A stretch of DNA of 64,000 nt from Salvelinus alpinus (taxonomy: Eukaryota; Chordata; Actinopteri; Salmoniformes; Salmonidae): assembly GCF_045679555.1 (NCBI RefSeq), contig NC_092091.1:19316572-19380571 (forward strand), read 5' to 3'. The translations under genes were made by a program, and so were the position numbers. Below the pieces are notes generated by a model. The model was not told the DNA's origin, did not search any database, and worked only from the letters and a program-made list of their open reading frames with translations. Numbering within the stretch: the first letter of the stretch is position 1; the number at the start of each line of letters is the position of its first letter. Below, one piece after another: positions 10,461 through 20,660 of the stretch.

Positions 10461-12276
10461 GTGGATATATTGAAGGCACTGTTGCGCCTTCTTCACCATG
10501 CTGTCTGTGTGGGTCGACCATTCCAGTTTGTCCATGATGTGTACGCCGAGGCACTTAAAACTTTCCACCTTCTCCACTACTGTCCCGTCGATGTGGATAG
10601 GGGGGTGCACCCTCTGCTATTTCCTGAAGTCCACGATCATCTTCTTTGTTTTGTTGACGTTGAGTGTGAGGTTATTTTCCTGACACCACACTCTGAGGGC
10701 CCTCACCTCCTCCCTGTAGGCCGTCTCGTTGTTGTTGGTAATCAAGCCTACCACTGTAGTGTCATCTGCAAACTTGATGATTGAGTTGGAGGCGTGCATG
10801 GCCACGCAGTCATGGGTGAACAGGGAGTACAGGAGAGGGCTGAGAACGCACCCTTGTGGGGCCCCAGTGGTTGAGGATCAGCGGGGTGGAGATGTTGTTT
10901 CCTACCCTCACCACCTGGGGGCGGCCCGTCAGGAAGTCCAGGACCCAGTTGCACAGGGCGGGGTCGAGAACCAGGGTTTCGAGCTTAATAACGAGTTTGG
11001 AGGGTACTATGTTGTTAAATGCTGAGCTGTAGTCGATGAACATCATTCTTACATTGGTATTCCTCTTGTCCAGGTGGGTTAGGGCAGTGTGATTGCGATT
11101 GCGTCGTCTGTGGACCTATTGGGGCAGTAAGCAAATTGGAGTAGGTCTAGGCTGTCAGGTAGGGTGGAGGTGATATGATCCTTGACTAGTCTCTCAAAGC
11201 ACTTCATGATGACAGAGGTGAGTGATAGTCATTTAGCTCAGTTACCTTAGCTTTCTTGGGAACTGGAACAATGGTGGCCCTCTTGAAGCATGTGAGAACA
11301 ACAGACTGGGATAAGGATTGATTGAATATGTCCGTAAATACACCAGCCAGCTGGTCTGCGCATGCTTTGAGGATGCGGCTAGGGATGCCGTCTGGGACGG
11401 CAGCCTGCGAGGGTTAACACGTTTCAATACTTTACTCACGTTGGCTGCGGTGAAGGAGAGCTCGCAGGTTTTGGTAGCGGGCTGTGTCGTTGGCACTGTT
11501 TTGACCTCAAAACGAGCAAAGAAGTTGTTTAGTTTGTCTGTGAGCAAGACATCGTGGTCCGCGACGGGGCTGGTTTTCTTTTTGTAGTCCATGATTGACT
11601 GTAGACCCTGCCACATACCTCTCTTGTCTGAGCCGTTGAATTGCGAAAATCCTTTGTCTCTATACTGACGCTTTTCTTGTTTGATTGCCTTGCAGAGGGA
11701 ATAGCTACACTGTTTGTATTCGGTAATGTTACCGGTCGCCTTGCCCTGATTAAAAGTAGTGGTTCGCGCTTTCAGTTTTACACGAATACTGCCATCAATC
11801 CATGGTTTCTGGTTGGGGAAGGTTTTAAAAGTTGCTGTGGGTACAACATCACCGATGCACTTGCTAATGAACTCGCTCACCGAATCAGCGTATTCGTCAC
11901 TGTTGTTTTCCGACGCTATGCGGAACATATCCCAGTCCACGTGATCGAAGCAATCTTGAAGCATGGAATCAGATTGGTTGGACCAGCGTTGAACAGACCT
12001 GAGCATGGGCGTTTCCTGTTTTAGTTTCTGTCTATAGGCTGGGAGCAACAAAATGGAGTCGTCGTCAGATTTTCCGAAAGGAGGGCGAGGCAGGGCTTTG
12101 TATGCATCGCGGAAGTTAGAGTAACAATGGTCCAGGATTTTTTCCGCCCGGGTAGCGCATTCGATATGCTGATAAAATTTAGGGAGTCTTGTTTTCAGAT
12201 TAGCCTTGTTAAAATCCACAGCTACAATGAATGCAGCCTCAGGATATGTGGTTTCCAGTTTACATAGAGTCCAAAT
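10461..12276 (-). mobile_element. LINE A: CR1/L2/Rex1-type non-LTR retrotransposon, truncated at both ends
   Basis: Read right to left, it encodes the end of an apurinic-type endonuclease (VDFN, then ILDHCYSN), a long linker, and a reverse transcriptase with motif A (FIDYSSAFN), a disturbed motif B, and motif C (KFADDTTVVG at about 10780). The frame shifts in the early RT domain near 11400, where the expected NPRKA motif becomes NPRRL, and again near 10950. The 3' end is lost against the Tc1 fragment, and the 5' end abuts LINE B. It belongs to the same family as LINE B. Confidence 0.8.
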
Positions 12277-14099
12277 CAAATCAAAGTTTATTTGTCACGT
12301 GCGCCGAATACAACAGGTGTAGTAGACCTTACAGTGAAATGCTTACTTACAGGCTCTAACCAATAGTGTGAAAAAAGGTGTGTGTGTGTATGTGCGTGTG
12401 TGTAAAGAAATTAAACAACAGTAAAAAGACATTTGAAAATAACAGTAGCAAGGCTATATACAGACACCGGTTATTCAGGCTTATTGAGGTAGTATGTACA
12501 TGTAGGTATGGTTAAAGTGACTATGCATATATGATGAACAAAGAGTAGCAGTAGCGTAAAAAGAGGGGTTGGCAGGTGGTGGGACACAATGCAGATAGCC
12601 CGGTTGGCCAATGTGTGGGAGCACTGGTTGGTCGGGCCAATTGAGGTAGTATGTACATGAATGTATAGTTAAAGTGACTATGCATATATGATAAACAGAG
12701 AATAGCAGCAGCATAAAACAGGGGGGGGCACACAATGAAAATAGTCCGTGTATCCATTTGGTAACCTGTTCAGGAGTCTTATGGCTTGGGGGTAAAACTG
12801 TTGAGAAGCCTTTTTGTCCTAGACTTGGCACTCCGGTACCGCTTGCCATGTGGTAGTAGAGAGAACAGTCTATGACTGGGGTGGCTGGGGTCTTTGACCA
12901 TTTTTAGGGCCTTCCTCTGACACAGCCTGGTGTAGAGGTCCTGGATGGCAGGTAGCTTTGCCCCAGTGATGTACTGGGCTGTACGCACTACCCTCTGAAG
13001 TGCCTTGCGGTCGGAGGCCGAGCAATTGCCGTACCAGGCAGTGATGCAACCGGTCAGGATGCTCTCGATGTTGCAGCTGTAGAACCTTTTGAGGATCTCA
13101 GGACCCATGCCAAATCTTTTTAATTTCCTGAGGGGGAATAGGCTTTGACGTGCCCTCTTCACGACTGTCTTGGTGTGTTTGGACCATTCTAGTTTGTTGT
13201 TGATGTGGACACCAAGGAACTTGAAGCTCTCAACCTGCTCCACTACAGCCCCGTCGATGAGAATGGGGGCGACCTCGGTGCTCATTTTCCTGTAGTCCAC
13301 AATCATCTCCTTAGTCTTGGTTACGTTGAGGGATAGGTTGTTATTCTGGCACCACCTGGACAGGTCTCTGACCTCCTCCCTATAGGCTGTCTCGTCGTTG
13401 TCAGTGATCAGGCCTACCACTGTTCTGTCGTCTGCAAACTTAATGGTTGTGTTGGAGTCGTGCCTGGCCATGAAGCCGTGGGTGAACAGGGAGTACAGGA
13501 GGGGACTGAGCTCGCACCCCTGGGGAGCTCCAGTGTTGAGGAACAGCGTGGCAGATGTGTTGCTACCTACCCTCACCACCTGGGGGGCGGTCCGTCAGGA
13601 AGTCCAGGATCCAGTTGCAGAGGGAGGTGTTTAGTTCCAGGTTCCTTAGCTTAGTGATGAGCTTTGAGGGTACTATGGTGTTGAACGCTGAGCTGTAGTC
13701 AATGAATAGCATTCTCACATAGGTGTTCCTTTTGACCAGGTGGGAAAGGGCAGTGTGGAGTGCAATAGAGATTGCATCATCTGTGGATCTGTTTGGGCGG
13801 TATGCAAATTGGAGTGGGTCAAGGGTTTCTGGGATAATGGTGTTGATGTGAGCCATTACCACCCTTTCAAAGCACTTCATGGCTACGGACGTGAGTGCCA
13901 CGGGTCCGTAGTCATTTAGGCAGTTTGCCTTTGTGTTCTTGGGCACAGGGACTATGGTGGTCTGCTTGAAACATGTTGGTATTACAAACTCAATCAGGGA
14001 CATGTTGAAAATGTCAGTGAAGACACCTGCCAGTTGGTCAGCACATGCCCGGAGCACACGTCCAGGTGTAGGTGTGAGATCATTACACATACCTGGCAC
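12277..14099 (-). mobile_element. LINE B: CR1/L2/Rex1-type non-LTR retrotransposon, 5'-truncated with intact 3' end
   Basis: On the minus strand 14099-13563 encodes the early RT domain ([12 protein letters not shown]). 13579-12779 continues with motif B (GAPQGCELSPLLYS), motif C (KFADDRTVVG) and the RT thumb/C-terminal part ending LLNSFTPKP. The two frames are joined by a one-base change in a G run near 13577. The 3' UTR (12778-12277) contains an internal 157-bp duplication and ends in the common salmonid tail TTTGATTTGATTT on the minus strand. The complete 3' end and missing 5' end are typical of target-primed insertion. Confidence 0.85.
12483..12720 (-). repeat. Internal duplication in the LINE B 3' UTR
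   Basis: ATTGAGGTAGTATGTACATG at 12483 recurs at 12640 (period 157), and the match continues through GTGACTATGCATATATGAT. Both copies lie in the 3' UTR. Confidence 0.8.
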
Positions 14100-14396
14100 A
14101 TTTATAATTTATACTGTATCATATAGTGTACATATCAGTTTTAATACTATACATTACCTCCCCTAATTATTTGTTATTTTTGATAGATTTTTTATTATTA
14201 TTGATATTGTTCTGCAATGTTGAGGGAGCTAACATGCAAGCATTTCACTGCACCTTTTATAACTGCTGTAAACTGTGTACATTACATTTTTTTATTGTGT
14301 TATATTTGAACTGCAGATTGGCGCTTTAACGGCTGATAATAAATTATGACTCGGCCACTAACCTCCACCATTACTCTGGTCTTTTTACTCTGACAG
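14100..14396. other. LINE-tail-like and AT-rich spacer before the mov10l1 relic
   Basis: Bases 14215-14260 (GTTGAGGGAGCTAACATGCAAGCATTTCAC) resemble the 3'-UTR core of the LINE tails at 27312 and 38120. This is probably an old fragment. No gene is seen. Confidence 0.35.
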
Positions 14397-15299
14397 TATG
14401 AATGCTGCCAATACTAGGTCAATCCCAGAGGCGGAAATCAATAGTCTCCTGGAGGACAAGGGCGACCTGGTGGTCAGCGACAAGACACACTTCGGAACAC
14501 TGCTGCTGGTAGAGAGCCGGGAGCTGGTGGTCTTGATACAGTGGGGTCAGTAACTGAGTTTCTACCTGTATTAAATGACATAGAACCACCTTGTCAATCT
14601 GTAAATACCCTGATGTGTTGATTTTAATAACATTTATGCACTATTTCTAGCACCATTGTCCTACCAAGAGTTGCTGAATATCATTTTATTATGAGTTTTA
14701 TCATTATTTTTCTCTTGACAGGAACCAAGGCTTAGAGACCCATAGACTGAAGTGCTGTGAGTTTGCTGGCTGAGACTCAGAGGAGCACTTCACCCTAGGT
14801 ACTGTGACAGACCCACCGGTACAAAGAAATTGAGTCCTACAGCACCCTGCTCTAACACAGATCCAATATGGGGATATTCAGGGCCTATCCGGAAAGCGCA
14901 CCCCCATAGTGGGCCCTGCTCTCTACCCGTGGTCCAGGCTTCCCGGGCCTACTAGGTCTACTGGGCCTAATGCACTGCTCAATAGTGTTGGGAAGGAGAT
15001 GAGTGAGATCAATGGAGATGTGGTTGTAGAGAATGCCGAGGCTCATCAGGACATTGTTCACAAGCCTGCCGTATGAGCAGAAGAGAGAGACGTGGAGATC
15101 GCACCAGGGGAGAAGTTATCTGTGAAAGTGGGCTGCCGAGCCAAGTAAGTCATGCTTAGCTAGCCGCTACAACATACATCTGATATGGTTGTCAATTTCT
15201 GGTGGGATCACGTGTAATGCTGTCTTTTATCTATTATCCGACTGAATCAATTGCATATGGAGATTCTGTTTTTTGAACAATGATTTGTGTCCCTCCATC

Positions 15300-15515
15300 C
15301 TCCTGAGTAGCGCAGCGGTCTAAGGCACTACATCTCAGTGCATGAGGCATCACTACAGTCCCTGGTTCAATTCCAGGCGGTATCACATCCGGCTGTGATT
15401 GGGAATCCCATAGGGCGGTACACAATTGGTCCAGCATTTTCTGTGTTTGGCCATCATTGTAAATAAGAATTTGTTCTTAACTGACTTGCCTAGTTAAATA
15501 AAGGTAACAAAAAAA
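15300..15515 (+). mobile_element. tRNA-derived SINE (salmonid), full length
   Basis: The head is GAGTAGCGCAGCGGTCTAAG, a tRNA-like box A region; TGGTTCAATTCCAGG serves as box B. A unique body follows, then the tail AATTTGTTCTTAACTGACTT ... GTTAAATAAAGGT, and an A-rich end. The tail is shared with the HpaI-type SINE and resembles the RSg-1-like LINE tail. It lies in a mov10l1 intron. The exact family name is uncertain (it is not the HpaI head). Confidence 0.8.
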
Positions 15516-16379
15516 AGTCCTATTCTAGGAACTTGGGGTGTTGTGCAGAGCTGCTTCTGCACTTCCCCTCTTTCACCATGGGGAGGTGCCTTTAGGTCAC
15601 AGTTGGCAGTAAAGAGGAGTGTCTTCCCCAACACTTTGCTCCCTACTGCTCGGCAGCCCCACTGCTCCCTCAAGCTGCCCAGATGGTCACTGTGATGGCT
15701 TCACATCCACCTCACTGTCTCTGTTCTGTATTATGTAATGAAGTACAGTATGTTCAGCCTACTAACCACATTTCCCTATGGAATAATAAAGATAACCTTG
15801 ATTACGCTGTCCACTAACATTCTGTATAATCAGAAATGCTTTTTTCCCTAACCTAGTTACTGTACCCATGACAGACATGTTGAATGATGACAGTTTGGTC
15901 CACATTGTTGAATTACACCTCTCTCCTGTGTAGCTAGATGAAGTCCCTAGCCTATGACTTCTTATGTTGTATTTCACAGATCAATAATGAAGTGAGTATG
16001 AGGGTGAACATCAGTTTCAGCATGGCTACATAGGAAAGCCTCTAGAGGTTCACCTTCAACAGGTACCTTCCTGGTTCTGGGTAGGGGTGTGATTGTATAA
16101 ACGACATTGGGAACGTTAACGTTTAGAAAAAATCCCTAACCAAAAAAACGTAGGATTTTTTCTTCTCCAAATTTCAATCACAGGGCAGTTATCACAATAC
16201 GACCACTAACAGGTCCCGATCATCATCATAAAGGGTCAAATAAAAATTCAACAAATACCTCATGCAACAATGCTGTAACGTTAGTAGGATAAGATATGCA
16301 TCTTTTAAATTATTTGCCACGTATATAAAGCTCTCCACACATCATCGTCATTAACAGTTGGAACAATTGAAGAGTGAGA

Positions 16380-16815
16380 CAGGAAAGCGACAGCAGCAAA
16401 GTCCTGTAGTAGCAATACTTTGAGAAGTTTATTGAGAAGGTGATGAAATGCAAACTTTGTGAGGTTGAATTGAGCTACAGTGACAGTACAGGTGCAATGC
16501 TGTTAGGGAGGCACTGTGAGACCCAACCCGTTGTTGGCAGCAGTGCGATAAGGGATGGAGTGAGAAAATCATTTCTGATTACAGAAGTGATTGCAGTTGA
16601 TATTCAGCTTTTCTCAATGGTAGAACCAGATTACAAGATGAAATTTCGAAAAACTGTGACAACCCTGATGGAAAAATTGTACAATGGTTGCTTAAGCAAG
16701 CACAAAGCACGAGCTCTCAAACACCATATGTGGCATTAACAACAGATTGTTGGATGTCTATGAACATGCTGTCATACATCACTGCAACGAGCCATCATAT
16801 TGATGAGAAGTGGGA
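16380..16815 (+). mobile_element. hAT-superfamily transposase fragment (ZBED-like)
   Basis: ORF 16440-16739 (99 aa) carries a BED zinc-finger-like start (CKLCEVELSY ... H) followed by FSMVEPDYKMKFR and a short linker. The next bases (16735-16810) continue in another frame as ALTTDCWMSM...SYITATSHHI, the conserved hAT TTDxWxS block. The rest of the transposase is absent. It is a decayed element in a mov10l1 intron. Confidence 0.65.
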
Positions 16816-16821
16816 CTTCAA

Positions 16822-16914
16822 CTGAGATCATGGAGAGGAGAGGCACACAACAGAGATCATGGAGAGGAGAGGCACACAACAGAGATCATGGAGAGGAGAG
16901 GCACACAACAGAGA
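16822..16914 (+). repeat. Tandem repeat, 29 bp x about 3
   Basis: The unit AGATCATGGAGAGGAGAGG plus CACACAACAG is repeated three times without visible change, directly after the hAT fragment. Identity between units implies recent expansion. Confidence 0.9.
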
Positions 16915-16989
16915 ACCTAAAACTGTATTAATACCATTGCTGCTGAGTGGGTGGGGGAACAGCAGTAAGGGGAGCGTCGTCTGGTAGGG

Positions 16990-17195
16990 TTTCCTATAGT
17001 TGCCACAAAGTCAAATAGGCTATATTGTAAAAATTCATGAAAACAAACATATTTTTGGTCGTAATTTAAGGTTAGGCATAAGGAGGTCAATAGTGTGGTT
17101 AAGTTTAGGAATAGGTTTAAAATAAGATTTTAAGAAGAGAAATCGTAGAAATAGGCGTCTTTTATAAATGTGTGACTGTGGGAACTAGTGACAAC
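16990..17195. mobile_element. MITE, diverged copy
   Basis: The ends read TATAGTTGCCACAAAGTC and GACTGTGGGAACTAGTGAC, inverted to each other, with a GGTTAGGCATAAGG core. The copy at 62221-62412 is the same family. Non-coding. Confidence 0.5.
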
Positions 17196-17565
17196 CGGTA
17201 GGTAGGTAACCAGGACTGAGGTAGATTGAACTGTATTGCCCCCTGGCAGAACCATATCTGAATTGTGAATTCATGTCATTTTAAGATTTTGTTTAAATGA
17301 TAAAAAAGTGCAGTTTAAACATTAAGAAAAAATGTTGTTCCTGGAAGTGTTGAGCTCTGTTCCTCTAGCATAGAGAAAGTGAAGGTTTGACAGTATATGG
17401 ATTATGTATGATAATATTTGTGTCGACGGGTTGACCCATACCAAGCACTTTGGGGGGAGTGGTAAGTTTGGGTTGCATTTTCTTTTCAATCCCATTTCCA
17501 GTATATTTAGTATTTTGTCTCACTATTTCTTCTTCTCAACCCAGATTTATTCCCTGTCTGGCATA

Positions 17566-17755
17566 GGAGGCTGGCGGGAAGAGCTATAGGAGGACATACT
17601 CATTGTAATGGCTGGAATGGAATACACGGAATGGAGTCAAACATGTGGTTTCCCTATGATTGATGTGTTTGATACTGTTCTATTTATTCCATTCCAGCCA
17701 TTACAATGAGCCTGTCCTTCTATAGCTCCTCCCACCAGCCTCCTCTGCTGTCTGG
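17566..17755. mobile_element. Hairpin MITE (GGAGGCTGG family), complete
   Basis: The outer ends GAGGCTGGCGGGAAGAGC and the inverted GCTCCTCCCACCAGCCTC pair over most of the 190-bp length, with GTAATGGCTGGAATGGAAT opposite its complement. The whole sequence could fold into one hairpin. Related copies are at 40888 and 49046. Confidence 0.8.
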
Positions 17756-18339
17756 TCTGGTCCATGCCTTATGGTATATTCTCTACTCTTCCCAGTGTTC
17801 TTCCCCACAGCCGTGATGCTCCAGGCCCCTTTATGGACGTGTGAGTGGGGGCCAGGAGATAACAGGAGATAACAGAGATGACCCTATCAAGCATCCCTGT
17901 TGACATGGTCTCAAAGGCCACACAAACCAAAACAGGTGAGCATTTGGGCTCCTTCCTTCTGACAGCACAGATTCTCTGTATACTAAAGCTACTGAAGTGT
18001 CATAAACATAAATAGCATCAAAACTTGTCCCAACTAGGACAGTTCAGTACCTTTGAGACTGATCAATGAAGGGAATGAGAATTGAGCCTATTTTATCCTC
18101 TCCGATTCCAGGATGCCATCTAAGCCCATCCCAATTTCAAGGCAGCTCTTCAACCAGCAGCTGAACCTGTCTCAGAGGGAGGCATTGAAGCATATCCTGG
18201 CAGGGGAGTGCCGGCCCACCCAGTACATCCTGTTTGGATCCCCAGGGACAGGAAAGATGATCCCCCTCATGGAGGCCATACTGCAGGTTCTGTACTGTAC
18301 ACTTCTCAACCCAATGGATATCACAACCTTTTACATTGA

Positions 18340-18400
18340 CATTTGATTCATTTTAGCAGACACTCTTCTCCAGAGCGACTTTGTGTGTTCATTTTAAGAT
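18340..18400 (+). repeat. Short L2-type SINE tail fragment
   Basis: CATTTTAGCAGACACTCTTC followed by CAGAGCGACTT is the common fish SINE/LINE2 tail. Only about 60 bp can be recognised, within a mov10l1 intron. Confidence 0.5.
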
Positions 18401-19296
18401 AGCTAGGTGAGACAACCACATATCACAGTCGTAGCCAGTACAATTTTCAGTTATAAGCCAAATCAGTGATAGTAGGAAAAGACACATGCAAGGTTTTGAT
18501 ATTTTATAGTGGGGGGAGGGGGTGATAAGACTGCGATGTCTTATTTAAGATCCTCTTTGAAGAGGTAGGGTTTCAGATGTTTTCGTACAATGGGGACTCT
18601 GCTGTCCTAGCTTCTGAGTGTAGCTGGTTCCACCAATCGGGTGCAAGGACAGAGAAGAGCTTTGACAACCAGAACCAGATCCGCGTTCAAATAGTCTTTG
18701 TTTTCATTCAAATACTGGACTGTTTGGTTCAACCTGCCCTGCCTGGAGTGCCAGATGAGCAGGAGTTGCACGTTTACTATGTTCCACTGATTACATTGCA
18801 CCTGGCATGCTCAGTCAAGTTTCTTGTGATTGGTTGTATTTGGATATTTACAAACGTTGCCCTCATTCTAGTTCTCTGGATAAACAGTGAAATGTCTCCT
18901 CTTGTTCCAATACTGAAGGTGTGTTACCACCTGCCCAGTAGTTATGTTCTGGTGTGCACTCCCTTCAACAGTGCTGCTGACCTCATCTGTATCCAGCTCC
19001 ATGACAGTGGGTTCCTGCACGCTTACGAGCCTGGCCCGCGTCAACACCTCCTGTCGACAGGAAGAGGTACTGCACCCACCGCCACCGCCTCGATCCTATT
19101 TTCTCTACCAGTTTATGCCTCTGTCTGTATCTCCTGTAGGCCATCCCTGAGATTATAAGGCAGTACTCTTGGGCTGGGAAGGACATCTGACATGCTTCCT
19201 TCGACAGGTTCGTGGTCAGCACCTGTACCAGCGCTGGCATGTTCTACCAGGTTGGGCTGCGGTAAGGGACAAGAAGATAACAAGGCCCTTATGTTA

Positions 19297-19695
19297 AAGG
19301 TCCAATGCAGCCATTTCTATCTCAATATCAAATCATTTATGGGTAAAAATGTAAGTATCTTACTGTGATTGTTTTCAATTAAAATGATCAAAAGGAAACA
19401 AAAATAGCTTCTTAGCGAAGAGCAATTTCTCAAGCAAGAATTTTGCTAGGACTGTCGGGGAGCAGTCTGAGTGTGGAGAAAATGGAAAACTAGCTGTTAT
19501 TGGAAAAGGTTTGGTCTATTGGTCTATTAACAAAACTCCTTCCCATCAAAACAGGCTGAAATTTCAGGCCGTCTTTTCAAACAGTTCTTACAGTAAAAGT
19601 GCAGTATCATAATTTTCACAATTTCACAGTATTATTCCAACCTCATAGTGTGGAAATATATAACACAGGAAAATCACATTTTTGATTGCATTGGA
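19297..19695 (+). repeat. Dispersed ~400-bp salmonid repeat, copy 1
   Basis: It starts TTAAAGGTCCAATGCAGCC and includes GCAAGAATTTTGCTAGGACT, AACTAGCTGTTATTGG and the CACAATTTCACAGTATTATTCC block, ending in GATTGCATTGGA. The two ends are roughly complementary, as in a MITE. A second copy lies inverted at 32435-32840. It occupies the place where the mov10l1 DEAG-box exon should lie. Confidence 0.75.
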
Positions 19696-20137
19696 AGAAC
19701 TACTCTGAAGATGATCACAATACAACGTGTATTAAAATAATGAAAGTTGTTGTTTTTTCCTCAGTGTGGCATTGGTCCCCCTAGGGCTTCTGTCAGAGAG
19801 AGACGGACAGGTTAGACTAAACAGAGTACACTACAACCACAAAACACCTGGAACACCCTTACTAAAGTGGTGCAACCGTTGAAAAAACATTGCACATCAC
19901 AAAACTGACAGAAGTCATAACAGTAACTGTATTTTGTGGCCTCTTGATCAAAAAGTGAATCATATGTTCTGTTGCTACTCCCACCTTTCACATAGTTCTG
20001 TCTGGAGACCCCAGGCAGATGGGTCCAATTGTGAAGACCAAGCTGGCGCAGGCATTGGGCCATGGGGTGTCCATGCTGGAGAGACTGATGGCCAACCCCC
20101 TGTACACAAGAGAGAGTGGGCGATACAAAGCTGGTGA

Positions 20138-20299
<162 letters not shown>

Positions 20300-20419
20300 C
20301 CCCTGTCAGTGCCATGGTCATCTAAATCATGCATAGTGAGTCACCAACTGAATCCAGATGATGCATCTTTTTCAACATAATGTTTTGACTTGCATTGTAA
20401 TATAATATATGATAATATA

Positions 20420-20535
20420 TGCCATTTAACAGACACTTTTATTCAAAGCGACGTATGGGTGGCCCCAGCGGAAATCGAGCCCACAACCCTAGGCTTTGCA
20501 AGCACCATGTTCTACCGACTGAGCCACACAGGATC
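20420..20535 (-). mobile_element. tRNA-derived SINE, minus strand, partial
   Basis: On the minus strand it begins with a tRNA-like head (GTGGCTCAGTCGGTAGAAC, then box-B-like GGGTTGTGGGCTCGATTTCC) and ends with the tail GCTTTGAATAAAAGTGTCTG. It resembles the V-SINE/L2-tail class found across teleosts. Confidence 0.6.
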
Positions 20536-20660
20536 ACATTGTAAATAAATGGCTCCAAAGATTATTGCATTCTCATGGTGTCCTCTCTTCTCCCTCCAGG
20601 TGCCCAAGCTGGTGTATAACTACCGTTCCCAGGAGGCCTTCCTGGCCCTCTGTCCAAAAT

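Noticed and set aside
11242-12279. 345-codon host gene
   Set aside because: It is the endonuclease end and linker of LINE A (ILDHCYSN, then the RT start), not a cellular gene.
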